This document shows positions 25,801 to 36,497 of a stretch of DNA of 64,000 bases, piece after piece. The notes beneath the pieces are model-generated. The model saw nothing but the letters and a program-made list of their open reading frames with translations. It had not been told where the DNA came from and did no database searches. A program made the position numbers and the translations under genes. Source of the DNA: Rhabdophis nuchalis (taxonomy: Eukaryota > Chordata > Lepidosauria > Squamata > Natricidae); contig CM077644.1 of NCBI GenBank assembly GCA_039707465.1, positions 84,824,375-84,888,374 on the forward strand, read 5' to 3'. Position 1 is the stretch's first letter. Every line of letters begins with the position of its first letter.

Positions 25801-28014
25801 TATAACTACATCATTAATTTTTCCAGTAACTATTTCAGGCATTATTCCAATTCAATTTTCCCCTGTAAATCTATATCATTGGTTCATGTATTCATTACAG
25901 TACTTGGTAGATATTGACAAGAACATTTCCAATAAAATATTTCAGTTGAGATGGTTAAAAATAAAATAAATATGCTCTGGCCCAAAGTACTGATTTTTAA
26001 TACTCTTCCTTGTCCAGCTAGTGATAATTTTAACCAGCATCATAATTAAGGACCAAACAAAGTCAGACATAGAGTTTGGGGCAAGGTGAAACCTTAAAGA
26101 TCAAGGTTCACACTTTAATTGTACACACAGTTTCTTTCTTCCTACTTGGAGTAGATTTGACCTTTGCATGGTGCTTTGGTCTTTTCTCATAAGCTCACCT
26201 GGTTTCTTTTACGAACATTAGATTTGTTAACCTCATTTCTGATAGCTATCAGTCAAGTTATGGGGGGGGGGGGACAGAGGAGAACACCGAACATAATGGC
26301 GTAGCAACGCTACTTAAATGTTTCTGAGAGGCTTAGACAAAAGAAGATATGACAGAGGTAAATGTTGCAAAAATCAAGGCTTATTCCTGAACAGCATTCT
26401 CATTCTCATGTTACTCTCACCCCAAATGCAACAGCTGTTTTCTTACGCAGGACCAAAGCAGAAGTTCCATACTTACGCCATTTGATACATGAGTATCCAA
26501 GCAATTTGAAAGCTGCAAATTCATAAGCATGATATTTGTGAGTGTATTGTTCTTCCTTGTATCATAGCTTATATGGGATAGTGATTTCTACAAATCAGTT
26601 TTTTCCTTCCTTTCCTTTGCAAGTTATAGCTGTTGCTAATGGAACATTGAAGTTAGGCCCTGGATTTAGGATTTATATATCTAACTTGGCTATTAAAAAT
26701 TTTGGAAAATATGTATATAATGCATCTTAAACTCTGGTGGAAAGCACTACACACTGTGTTTTCTTTCCCCTTTATCGTGTTCTCTAAAAATGTGCTTTAT
26801 ATTTGACATATGATCTTATAAACTATCATTACTATTTTTAACTGGAAAAGTTCTCTACTGAAAGAGGTAAATACAATTGCATTCTTGATGTCTTAATTTG
26901 TTTTAAGTTCTTCTGCTCTTCTACTCCTTTTATGATGTCTAAATATCAACAAAATGTAAATATGCTTGCTCGTTTAAAAAAAACTTGGTTAACTTTTTAG
27001 GGATTCATTATCTGAGAGACAAGCAAATAAATTTCAATTATTCTTCCAAGACTGGCATTTTGAGCTCAACTACTTGGCTCACAAAAGTGCTTGTTAAAAT
27101 ATATATGTGGTCATACGAGGTTCGGAAAGAGAAATATTTAAGATGACTACTACAAGGTATTTAAAAAAATATATCAATAAATTTGTCGTCCCCCCATTCC
27201 AGAAGAAAAAGTGACCATAACGCCAGTTTATAATTTTTTCATAGGTCAGAAAAAAAGGATGTTTTAAAAATTCTTCATTTTAAACGTTCTCAATCAATTA
27301 TAGTGTATTCTAGCAGAAAAAATGGGTTAAATTCTTGTATTCTTAACTACAACTACAAGAACGTTTAAAATTAAAGCATTAAATTAAAATGGAGCATTGG
27401 ACTGAATTCTTGTAATTTATCAATTTACTAACTATTTCAATTGCTTGAACAACTTCTTTAGCACATGTGCAAAAACATATTGTTTCAAACTCATAGTCTG
27501 AATTAAATTGTTTTATTTGCTCTTTTGATCTAGTATTCTAAATTATATACTCATAACTTTATTCCTGGGATTGTCTTAATTATTTTTGTTTCATGTTGCT
27601 TCCCTTTGTGTACTACTGCCAAGCCCAAGCTAAATTATTCAGATCAGAGCACCCAAGATATAAGAAAGTGCACACACACAAACGCACACAAACACACACA
27701 CACGAGCAGAAATAACATCAGCACGTTTAAGCTTGTCAGGGCATTTTTTTATATCAGAGTCCTGTGTTTTAAACAATTCAATATGAATGTTAATGTACAT
27801 TAACCTACTAGTGGTAACAATATTTCAAGAGAGTTGTACTTTTTTAAATAAAAAGATGAAACATCCTCTGAAGATAAGTGTCTAATGGTGTGATTCCTGG
27901 TATGTTTGTGAACACTTAATTCTACTGGATTCAGTAGGACTTGCTTCCAAATAGATGCATTTGAAGGTAAGTCCCACTGGACTCAATGGGATTTCTTTCT
28001 GAGTAGACAAGAAT
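22801..28014. other. no gene seen; AT-rich unique sequence
   Basis: No recognised transposon or exon. A CA-rich simple repeat lies at 27668-27705 and G runs at ~23240 and ~26262. Open frames (for example 25087-25326) show no recognisable family. Confidence 0.35.
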
Positions 28015-28316
28015 AGGTTTGCTCAATGGCTATGATGCTGACCTTGTCGATCAGAAAGTTCAGCAGTTCGAATTACTAAGCTACTTGTCCCAGCTTCTGC
28101 CACCCTAGCAGTTCAAAAGCATGTAAAAATAGGAATCACCTTTGGCGAGAAGGTAACAGTGTTCTGTGTGCCTTTGGCATTTAGTCATGCCGGTCACATG
28201 ACCACGGAGACATCTTCGGATAGCACTGGCTCTTCAGCTTTGAAATGGAGATGAGCACTTCCCTCTAGAGTCAGAAATGACTAGCACATATATGTGAGGG
28301 GAACCTTTACATACTA
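28015..28316 (+). mobile_element. tRNA-derived SINE, family B (BovB-like tail)
   Basis: Sense copy: a decayed tRNA-like head (ggtttgctcaatggc, then cagttcgaatt as B box), a body with cttgtcccagcttctgcc and gtcatgccggtcacatgacc, and a 3' tail agagtcagaaatgactagca leading to gaacctttaca. The tail resembles a BovB LINE 3' end, as in Sauria-type SINEs of squamates (recalled family knowledge). About 30 bp of the head/body are deleted relative to the copy at 33.3 kb. Confidence 0.8.
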
Positions 28317-29731
28317 TCAACATATTTGCTGAAAGAAGCATTTTTCTGAATTAAAAAAGGCAAATAGCCTTTGTCTCTTACACAGAAGTCCTAGTGAAAT
28401 ACAAATGTGTAATAATTTTAAAAGATAACCATTTTAATGATAAAATATTCAATTATACTTTGGACCTTCCACACTATTCTATAGAAATCTATCTTCTGAC
28501 TTGAAAGACCTGAATAAATGCGAGTGGCCTCTTTAACCCAGTTGATGCACTGAGTGTGTGTGAGTATGTGTACATGTGTGAGTGTTTCATTATATGAAAA
28601 ACATCTGAACACTTTATAATAAAGAAATTACTAATAAATTTGGAATAATAGAACATGAATAGCTCAAATACATTTTGGGTAAAAAAATTAAACAATGCCT
28701 AAGCAGAAAAGGACATAACAATATTCAGTTCCCTATTGGGTGTGAACCTTTGAAATTCTTTCTCCTTCATAATGCTCCAAGTGAGATCAAAAGTGATATA
28801 AAAAAAAACCCAATTAGGCTTTGTCCTAGCATACTATTTTGAAAACAAGAGGCTTGATCGAAAAGCAGTCTGTGTTAGATACCGAGTACTTTTCATTCAT
28901 CTATCTAAAGAAGTCCCTGGTTGCTTGTAAAATGCTCCATATAATTACAGTAACTGCAGGATTTTGTTTTGGTTTTCTTTTTAAAGTAGTTTATACACTG
29001 GCTGTCTTGTGAGCAGACATTTCATTTTAAAAATATGCCCTCTGAAAAAGAATAGATGTAGTTTACAGTCCCATCCCTCTCTAGATAAAAATAAGGGCCG
29101 ATTGTTAGCTGCAATGACTCCTAAAAGAGTACTTCAGCAATATTGTTAGATGTTCCTTCTGGTATTCAGAAAGATAAATTGCAATGCAATTTGATTCTTC
29201 AGGACTATTCCCTCAAATGCTTGTTGATGTTATGGCATGGCATGGTGAGGGTATTAATGGCATAAGAAAGTTGCCTACAGGAAAGTAGACACTATGTAAA
29301 AGTTTGATTAAGCCATAGTTGTTGGTTTACTAAATCAAGTTTATCTGTCTTAGTGCTTATGAATTCAAGGGGCAGAAAATTGAGAACAATGGACTATATC
29401 TGGCTAATATCATCCTCTTCAAATGATTCAAGTAGGTCCTAAAGCTCCATTCTCCATTGGTTTCATTGGTTTAAGAAATATATTAAACGCAAATATATCT
29501 GCATTAACAGAACTGGCCAAATGTGCTCTGTACAGAAAGGTGAGAGGAAACACACCACACTAAATTAAAACCACTGACTTGACTGGAAATTCTGCATAAA
29601 AGCATACATCTTTAGCTATACCTCTACATTTTTAGCTCAAGCTCATTCACAGCCTTGAGGATTTCCACTGTTAAACTTTTCTTTGCTTCTGTCTCTTTTG
29701 GAGACAAAAGCCATATTAGAACATATGAAGT
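28317..29731. other. no gene seen
   Basis: AT-rich unassigned DNA between the SINE and the next hAT element. Confidence 0.3.
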
Positions 29732-30129
29732 GTTTAGACCAGTGATGGCTAACCTTTTGTCGTCATGTGCCAACTCCCCTGGTGCTCCCTCTTATTCATG
29801 GCCCTTTCTCCCCTCACCCATTTTTGGCTTCCAAGTGGGGGCAGGAGGCCTTCCAGGCCCAAAATGGTGCATGAGGAGGCTGCCCCCATTTTGGGCCTGG
29901 AAGGCCTCCTGCACCAACCTGGAAGCCAAAACGGGACATGGGGGTGCTGCACGAGGCCCCAAAATGCAATGCGACCACTCCTCTGTTTATGCACCCCACT
30001 TCCCGCGTATGCACAGCAGAGACACAGCTGGACGGCGGCAGGCACGTGCACATGCGTGATGGAGCTGGGCTGGGGCAAAGGCTGGCATGCCCAAGACAGA
30101 CCTCTGAATTCACCATCATGGGTTTAGAC
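29732..30129 (+). mobile_element. hAT MITE with perfect 8-bp target duplication
   Basis: The 382-bp element (29740-30121) starts cagtgatggctaacc and ends near caccatcatgg. It is flanked by gtttagac at 29732-29739 and 30122-30129, a perfect duplication fitting the hAT preference for TAG-centred octamers. Copies of the same family lie at 45.8 and 54.8 kb. The interior contains a long hairpin (29822-29931) not seen in the other two copies. Open frames of 90-134 codons on both strands come from this GC-rich interior and are not transposase. Confidence 0.85.
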
Positions 30130-30728
30130 GTACAGATACAGGTTCATTCAGACTCTAAATGGCTCCAAATGGTGTCGGCCCTGGATGTACCTGGTCCCCT
30201 TGTTTCCTGAAGTGATAACTATCGAAATGACTATAGTAAAAATACATTGGCCACAATCAGACTGAAAAAAAGGAAGGAGACACACATTGGAAGAAAAAGT
30301 ACTAGTAGCATAAAAAGAATTTTAAACTAGTTTTGTTCAGTGGCCTTGCTGTTTATAAGAGTAAACAAATCATAGTTAGCTTATTCATGACTACAACTTA
30401 TGGAATATTATTATGACAAAATATAAACTAAAGCTATAAGTCTGAAGTTTGTTTCTTTCTGCTTTCCAGGATCCTACTCTTTATAATGGATCATATCATA
30501 GAACAAAAAGGGAAATGGGTATCAAATAGTTGTATGGGTAATTGTTTCTGAAGCTGTAAAAGAAAAATGAAACCTTGATATGTATCCTCCATAAATTACT
30601 GGACGAGCAACATAGCTATCCTATCTATTCAAAGGAAAGATCCCAGATTTCTGTCATATTTGACAGTGTTTATTTTCCATACAAAAGTGGCATCTGTTTG
30701 GTGCAGCTAAAATGTCATAAAATTTCTG

Positions 30729-30958
30729 TCCTAAACCAGTGGTAGTCAACCTGGTCCCTACCGCCCACTAGTGGCATTCCAGCTTTCATGGTGGGCGGTA
30801 GGATACTGAAGCACTTTCCTTTTTTAAATTTAATTTACTTCCCTACTTTATAAATCACCATTACTTTGGAACCGGTGGGCAGTTAGAAAATTTTACTACT
30901 AAAAGAGATACAAAAGTAGGCGGTAGGTATAAAAGGGTTGGCTATTCCTGCCCTAAAC
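30729..30958 (+). mobile_element. short hAT element, OC1-like termini
   Basis: The 214-bp element (30737-30950) has inverted ends cagtggtagtcaacc and ggttggctattcctg and sub-terminal ccgcccactagtgg / gtgggcggtagg motifs. It is flanked by tcctaaac (30729-30736) and ccctaaac (30951-30958), a 7/8 match. The ends recall the OC1/OposCharlie1 hAT group known for patchy distribution among tetrapods and insects; that identity is from memory and unverified. No transposase is encoded. Confidence 0.75.
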
Positions 30959-31466
30959 CCTTACTTCTATGTTTAAATCAGGGCATAGCAAGTTGTAATT
31001 CAGAGAAAGAAGAATCTATTTACTTATCAACAAGCAGGTATGGAAGCAAAAAGATCAATTTTCAGAATATTTATTGAAGTTTTATTTAGTTTTTAACAAC
31101 TCAATGCTCCTGATAGACCCATAAATCTCTCAGAGGAATGCAAACTGCATCTGTTAATTGATCGCATATTGAATATAACTGGTATATATCAGCTCATCAA
31201 CAGATTTCCATCTGATCATAGGGGGAAAAAACCAGCATGATTTCCCAGTATCTGGCAACTGATTTTTAAATTTTATATTACTAGTATCAATTTCCATTAA
31301 GAGGATTAACGTTGCAATCATATACTCCTAAACCGGGAAAGAACTCCAATAAACAGATATTGGGTTGTTAGAATTAGATGCATAGTTAAGTTTATCTAAC
31401 TTAATTCATTCAAATGCGGATCTAACCATACATTAAGTTGAATTCTGTGGGAAAGAAATGTTAGTT

Positions 31467-31469
<3 letters not shown>

Positions 31470-31538
<69 letters not shown>
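31470..31538 (+). repeat. compound (CA)n(GA)n microsatellite
   Basis: About 15 CA units followed directly by about 19 GA units. Confidence 0.95.
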
Positions 31539-31541
<3 letters not shown>

Positions 31542-31829
31542 ATGCTCTATTCCATGGAACAGCTCTATAAGCTATTGCACAGAAAGCAAAACCCTCTGTA
31601 GGTATTTATTATATTGCATATATTAAGTTCAAAGCAAAGACATCAACTATTTTGTTTTAAATAAATCTTGGTAAGATATATTGCCAGTTTTACATGTACA
31701 GTAGCTGTTAATTATATTTGTGCTTGGCTGAAAAGTCTTCTGCATTTTAAAAACATTTTCTTGCCTTTTGATTGGAAAGAATGTTCTTTGATCTTTCACC
31801 CCGTTTCAAATCTGGGTAAAATTATGAAT

Positions 31830-31951
31830 CAATGTTTCTCCACTTCAGCTGCTTTAAGATGTGTAGATTTCAACCCCCATAATTCCCCAGTCAGCTGAGG
31901 GGTTCTGCAAGTTGAAATCCACACCTTTTAAACTGGCTGAGATTGAGACTG
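31830..31951. mobile_element. palindromic hAT MITE
   Basis: Starts caatgtttctccac and ends gattgagactg. The two arms are inverted copies of an atgtgtagatttcaa/ttgaaatccacacc block, so the whole element folds back on itself. Possible target octamers ttatgaat/tttttaat match only 6/8. It is related in design to the palindromic elements at 5.5 and 57.9 kb. Confidence 0.6.
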
Positions 31952-32714
31952 TTTTTAATTAACTCTTTTAACGTGAGACTATTGCAGTTTCTTTACTTAT
32001 AAAGTGATCATGGGTTGTCACCTTATATCCTTGTCTTTCATTATACAGTCATCTCTACTGGGGTTTATTGCTTCTCTCTGTTCAATTAAACCACAAGGGG
32101 TGACACTGTGAAATAACCTGCCCCATGGAACTATATGAAAGCAGACACAGCCATTAAGGTTGTAGGAAGGAAAATGTGAAACACAAAAATAGAGAATGGG
32201 GGGAGGACAAACACGGTCAAGAAAAAAAAATTAAAGAGATGCTAAAGTCTCTTTCACAACCAAAATGATGTTTCCATAAACTGGAAGACAACGTTGATAT
32301 AGTAATAATCAGCACATCAATAAAAGGTCTTCTTTCAAGACCAAAGTATCATTTTAGTATAATGGCTTCCCAGCTAAAAGTTTCATCTATGCAATGAGCA
32401 TTAGGCTGGTGGATGACCCCACAATGATTGAAAAGCTGCGGAGAAATAATGATTTGATGCAGCCTTTGGATGAGACAAACACCCTAAACTGCGGCTAAGT
32501 GGATAAGCAATGAAGCCCTTGAACATACTTTACTTCCTTGACAACCAAGGTTTAAGAAATAAAGATTATAAAACGCTCATCATATAAAATAAAATAAAAT
32601 TAATATTAGGAAAAAAAAGTCTTGCCAGGGCAAGAATTGCTTTTATGAACAGTAAGTTAAGATAAATAGGTAGCTGACAAAAGAATAGAATCAGATATTT
32701 CCTTTGCTAATTCT
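31952..32714. other. no gene seen
   Basis: AT-rich DNA with no recognised repeat or exon. Confidence 0.3.
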
Positions 32715-33066
32715 GGCAGTCTTTGATTTACGACCACCATTGAGGCCAGGATTTCTGTTGTTAAGCAAGGTGGTTGTTAAGTTAAGCACACCCAATTTTC
32801 TGACTTTTTTTTTTTTTTTGCCGTGATTGCTAATCAAATCATTGCAGATGTCAAGGGAATCTTATATCGTTAAGCAAATCCAGCTTTCCAGAAGCTGGCT
32901 GGAAGGTCGCGAATGATCTAGGGAAGCTACAACTATTGTAAATAAATGCCAGTTGCCAAGCACACTAATTTTGGCCATGTAACCTTAAAGGTTAGGGTTA
33001 GGGTGTCAGTTTTGCAAGGGCAAGAACTGGTTGTAAGTCATTTTTTTTAGTGCTGTTGTAGCAATA

Positions 33067-33612
33067 GCACTTATATACCACTGCACAGTGCTTTACAGCC
33101 CTCTCTAAGCAGTTTACAGAGTCAACATATTAGACCCCAACAATCTGGGTCCTCGTTTTACTGACCTCAGAAGGATGGAAGGCTGAGTCAACCTTGAAAC
33201 AGTGAGGATTGAACTCCTAGAGTGAGCAGTGAGTTAGCCTGCAGTACTGCATTCTAAATAGGGACACCGTGGCTCAGTGGTTAAGACACGGAGCTTGTTG
33301 TTCAGAAAGGTTGGCAGTTTGAATCCCTAGTGTTGCATAATGGAGTGAGCTCCCATTAATTGTCCCAGCTTCTGCCCACCTAGCAGTTCGAAATACAAGT
33401 AGAAAAATAGGAACCACCTTTGGTGGGAAGGTAGCAGTGTTCCATGTGTTTAGTCATGTCAGCCACATGACCACAGAGATGTCTTCAGACAGGGCTGGTT
33501 CTTCAGCTTTGAAACAGAGATGAGCACTGACCCCTAGTGTCAGGCATGACTAGCACATATGTCCAAGGGGAACCTTTACATTTACTGCATTCTAACCACT
33601 GTGCCACCTTAA
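33067..33612 (-). mobile_element. tRNA-derived SINE, family A (antisense), split by a family B SINE
   Basis: Reads on the minus strand from a head at the right (33595-33612, the gtggcacagtggttag motif) to a tail at the left (atagcacttatata complement). The inner parts are the same as the copy at 8.1 kb. A family B SINE sits between 33258 and 33582. The hexamer gttgta borders both sides and is a plausible target duplication in the surrounding MITE. Confidence 0.8.
33245..33595 (+). mobile_element. tRNA-derived SINE, family B, with perfect 13-bp target duplication
   Basis: The SINE body (33258-33582) begins gggacaccgtggctcagtgg (A-box-like head), has the agtttgaatccc B-box-like motif, and ends in the gactagcacatatg tail and gaacctttacattta. 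It is flanked by tactgcattctaa at 33245-33257 and 33583-33595, identical over 13 bases. That is the signature of LINE-mediated integration. The duplicated bases belong to the head of the antisense family A SINE, so this is the youngest of three nested insertions. Confidence 0.9.
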
Positions 33613-34084
33613 AGTTGTAACTTGAAATAGTCACTAAAAGAATGTTGTACGTCAAGTAATGTCATTGTGCATAATAAGAAGAAATAATAAGTTAAAAAAA
33701 TGGTGCATAGAATTGATTTTGCATAGCGAGCATCTAGTAAATGTGTCTGGATTAAGATGGAGAACAGAATGTATTATGGATTGTGTGTGAATGTGTGCCA
33801 TTAACAGCTATTTCAAGTATTGGGAGATTATTCTAAGGCAGGTATTTTAAGTTTGGGGACAGGAAAAATATTTATGCATTAACATCAAGACAAAACCATC
33901 TCTTGTCATATCACTTTTAACTTCCTAGGAATGAGCCTATTTTGAGATCTTACATAGGTTTTATCAGTATAATTGTCATGGCTATTCCTCTCTTCTAAAA
34001 CCCAGACAATTCTTTTTGCATTTCACCAACTAAAGGAAGTGGAGTAACTATAAGCTCCCCCTTTCTGCAGTGAGAATCAGTTAA

Positions 34085-34087
<3 letters not shown>

Positions 34088-34126
<39 letters not shown>

Positions 34127-34161
34127 AGGGAGGGAGGGAGGGAGGGAGAGAGAGAGGGAGA
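34088..34161 (+). repeat. (GA)n(GGGA)n microsatellite
   Basis: GA dinucleotides pass into GGGA tetranucleotides and back to GA. Serine/leucine/proline-rich frames on the minus strand are artefacts of this repeat. Confidence 0.95.
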
Positions 34162-34472
34162 CTTTCATTTCCCTCTGAAGAGCAAAATCTGCAATATAGG
34201 CAGGTATTGTAGTCATAGTGCTGAATAGGTCGACAGTGCTCTGTTCCCTGCAAAACAGTAATACATTAATGATTGTGTTGTGCTTCAGTAAACTCTCAGA
34301 TTTCCGGATATTTGGACAGCAGAAAAATTCCTTTCATATAATTCATTTTACTTGAAGGGAAGTTTTTGCCTCATTCTCCAAAAATATTAGAGGAAAGATG
34401 ATAAGGAGAATAATGTAGTAGAAAAACTCTCTTTACTGCTTACCTAGATTTGGCAGTAATAGGTAGTTGAAG

Positions 34473-34510
34473 TGGCAGTAGTTAGTAGCAGTGGCTACTA
34501 ACTACTGCCA
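34473..34510. repeat. perfect 16-bp inverted repeat with 6-bp loop
   Basis: Arms tggcagtagttagtag and ctactaactactgcca flank the loop cagtgg. It could form a cruciform or RNA hairpin. The sequence just upstream (34451-34470) is a degenerate copy of the arm, so it may have grown by local duplication. No known family is recognised. Confidence 0.8.
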
Positions 34511-34832
34511 AAGCGGCAGCATTGCTGTGTGAAGAGAAACATAATCTTTCATTGCTGGTAATTAATAAAACAATTAGGATTTATGGAATGCATAATATGC
34601 CCATAAGAATCAGTCCTGACTGTCTTTGAATTGTAGACTTGAGATTCTCAGAGAGTAATGATTCAATTCAAGCTTGAAATTTGGAATTTGAAGTAACTTG
34701 ATTCAAGGTGAGTCACTTGAAGACTTGATTCAAAAAAAAGTCTTGTCCTTAAGCTATAATGGAAAAATAACTCACTTCCCTCTCACTCTTTCCTCTCTCG
34801 AAATGGAATGAAAATAAGAGGACTAATAGACC

Positions 34833-35347
34833 TTTTAGAACAGGGGTCCCCAACCAATGCTCTCTCTAAGCTGCGCAGCTGTGCGGCCGCACACATCACA
34901 AGAAAATGCCACACATTTTTAATCCCGCTGCAGCACAAAATCGCCTCGGGGTCAGGCTCCTCTGATTGGACGCTCCCAGTTCCTATCGGAGCTCATGCCC
35001 AGTCCAAGTGGCAGCAGCGGGAGGCAGTGAGCGAGCGAGCTGAGCAGGCGTGGAGACGGCTTGGAAAAAATTCAGGTGCTCAGGCATGAAAATGTGCCAC
35101 TCAACACTATGCTTTTCCATGCACATTGAAAAATAATTAGAGGGAATATTCTCCCAACCCCTGGACCACATACCAGCACCAGTTCACAGCCTGCCAGGAA
35201 CTGGGCTGTACTAGCGAGCGATGCAACATCGGTGCCTGTGCAGGATCCAGGCAGTGCACCAAACCATGCCTTCCTGTTCTACAGAAAAACTACCCTCCAC
35301 GAAACCAGTCCCTGGTACCCAAAAGGTTGGATGTCACTGCTTTAGAA
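34833..35347 (+). mobile_element. hAT (Charlie-like) element hosting a second hAT
   Basis: The outer element (34841-35339) starts caggggtcccc and ends aaaaggttggatgtcactg, flanked by ttttagaa (34833-34840) and ctttagaa (35340-35347), a 7/8 match. Its visible interior has ctggaccacataccagcacc and cacgaaaccagtccctgg blocks typical of a widespread non-autonomous Charlie-type family. A 297-bp element interrupts it 14 bp from the left end. Without the insert the host is about 195 bp, too short for transposase. Confidence 0.8.
34847..35158. mobile_element. second hAT-like MITE nested in the first
   Basis: The insert (34855-35151) has inverted ends caatgctctctctaa and ttagagggaatattc. The host octamer tccccaac (34847-34854) is repeated at the right as tcccaac (35152-35158), short by one C in a C run. 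The interior is CpG-rich (gtgcggccgcac near 34880), unlike its surroundings. The open frame 34808-35089 crosses both elements and is not a gene. Confidence 0.75.
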
Positions 35348-36123
35348 GACATTAACCTTTTCATATTTAAATTGATACCCCTGTACATTTTATGTATACA
35401 ATACATATCAATGTGATGTATATCATTTTTCATATACCATCTTCAGGGTAATGATTACAAAGTTGAAGAAAGGACAGCAAACACTCCAATGTATTCGGCA
35501 AACAGCCAGTATAGGTTGGCTGAACTGATGCAAAATGTATCCTGCTGCAAATTAAAAATGCAAACATTCACTAACTTTTCTGCAAAGTAAGCTTCTAATT
35601 TTTTTGTTGGTTTACTTTTATGTAGTGGTATGCTCCCTGTAAGCTGTTTTCTGGATAATTGACAGGTTTAGACCCCCTTAGAAAGGAACTTATTGTTCTT
35701 GAAAAAGTGTCAGTTTAGGCATGTCCTAATCCCAAATTTATCCTACTTGATAAGGACCTGGAAAACTGGCCACTGACTTGCATTTGTGATCTTTCGTATA
35801 ATTTTAATGTTTCTGGATGCAAGAATTTCTTGGGTGCCAAAAGAGTTGCTATATTGTTTAAGGTTGAGGTTTGCAAGCTCAGCCTCGTTTGTGATTTATC
35901 ACTGGTGGGTCTTAGCTGTGTTAGTGTGGTCACATGTTAGTATGATTAGTTAGTAGAGACTGCAATAGCAGGATATACCATAAGATATAAGTAATATCTT
36001 ATTTAGCGACTGCCTCAGACAGCAAATATTTGCAGTTACAATGGTGATGAAAAAGGAGCCTTGCAACCAATCTTCACATTTATGACCTTTACAAGTCTAT
36101 AAAGCAAATAAAAACTGAATTGT
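35348..36123. other. no gene seen; possible old Tigger-like fragment at its end
   Basis: Mostly unassigned. About 35985-36110 has tttagcgactgcctcag, gcagttacaatggtgatgaa and acatttatgacctttac stretches that resemble a diverged Tigger-like MITE, not bounded well enough to annotate separately. Confidence 0.3.
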
Positions 36124-36497
36124 TGCAATGGTTGTTTAGAGTGGTAAGAGTGCAGTATTGCAGGCTAATCTAGCTCACTGCACAGTAGTACGATCCTGAC
36201 CAGCTCAAGGTTGATTCAGCTTTCCATCCTTCTAGGGTTGGTTAAATGAGGACCCAGTTTGTTGGGGCAAAATGCTGACTCTGTAAATGGCTTAGAGCAT
36301 GTGTGTCAAACTCACCATGTTACATTGCTGTCACATGATGTTTTGTGACTTTTTTTTTCCATTCACAGAGCTGGGGTGGGAGTGGCCTGTTCATACATCC
36401 AGCCCATGGGACACCAGTTTGACACACCTAGATTAGAATGTGCTATAAAGCACTATGAGACAATATACAGTATAAGTCTAAATGCTATTGCTATTCC
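36124..36497 (+). mobile_element. tRNA-derived SINE, family A (sense), split by a hAT
   Basis: Sense copy with a decayed head (gtggtaagagtgcagtattg), the caaggttgattcagc, ggttaaatgagg and tgctgactctgtaaatggc blocks, and the tail cagtataagtctaaatgct followed by attgctattc. A ~133-bp hAT interrupts it between aatggcttagag and gtgctataaagcac. Confidence 0.8.
36290..36438 (+). mobile_element. short hAT MITE nested in a SINE
   Basis: The element (36298-36430) has inverted ends gtgtgtcaaactca and agtttgacacacc. Candidate target octamers gcttagag and gattagaa match 5/8, reflecting age, but removal restores a continuous SINE. It belongs to the same family as the element nested in CR1 at 4.0 kb. Confidence 0.7.

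Larger units (their letters stand above)
32715..33660 (+). mobile_element. Tigger-like (Tc1/mariner) MITE split by nested SINEs
   Basis: The left part (32715-33060) follows the pattern of the complete copies at 47.0 and 63.1 kb: atttacgaccaccattgagg, ttgttaagcaagg, gttgccaagcacactaattttg and gttgtaagtcatttt. The right end resumes after the SINEs at ~33612 with gttgtaacttgaaatagtcact. The interruption restores collinearity if both SINEs are removed. A short ttagggttaggg stretch near 32993-33006 is part of the diverged element. No transposase is encoded. Confidence 0.7.

Noticed and set aside
29655..30210. Overlapping frames of 90-134 codons on both strands
   Set aside because: They lie in the GC-rich interior and hairpin of a hAT MITE and resemble no known protein.
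32993..33006. Interstitial telomeric repeat (TTAGGG)2
   Set aside because: Only two units, and they fall inside a diverged Tigger-like MITE.
33258..33340. Functional tRNA gene
   Set aside because: The A- and B-box-like motifs belong to the head of a SINE; no cloverleaf with a proper anticodon arm is evident.
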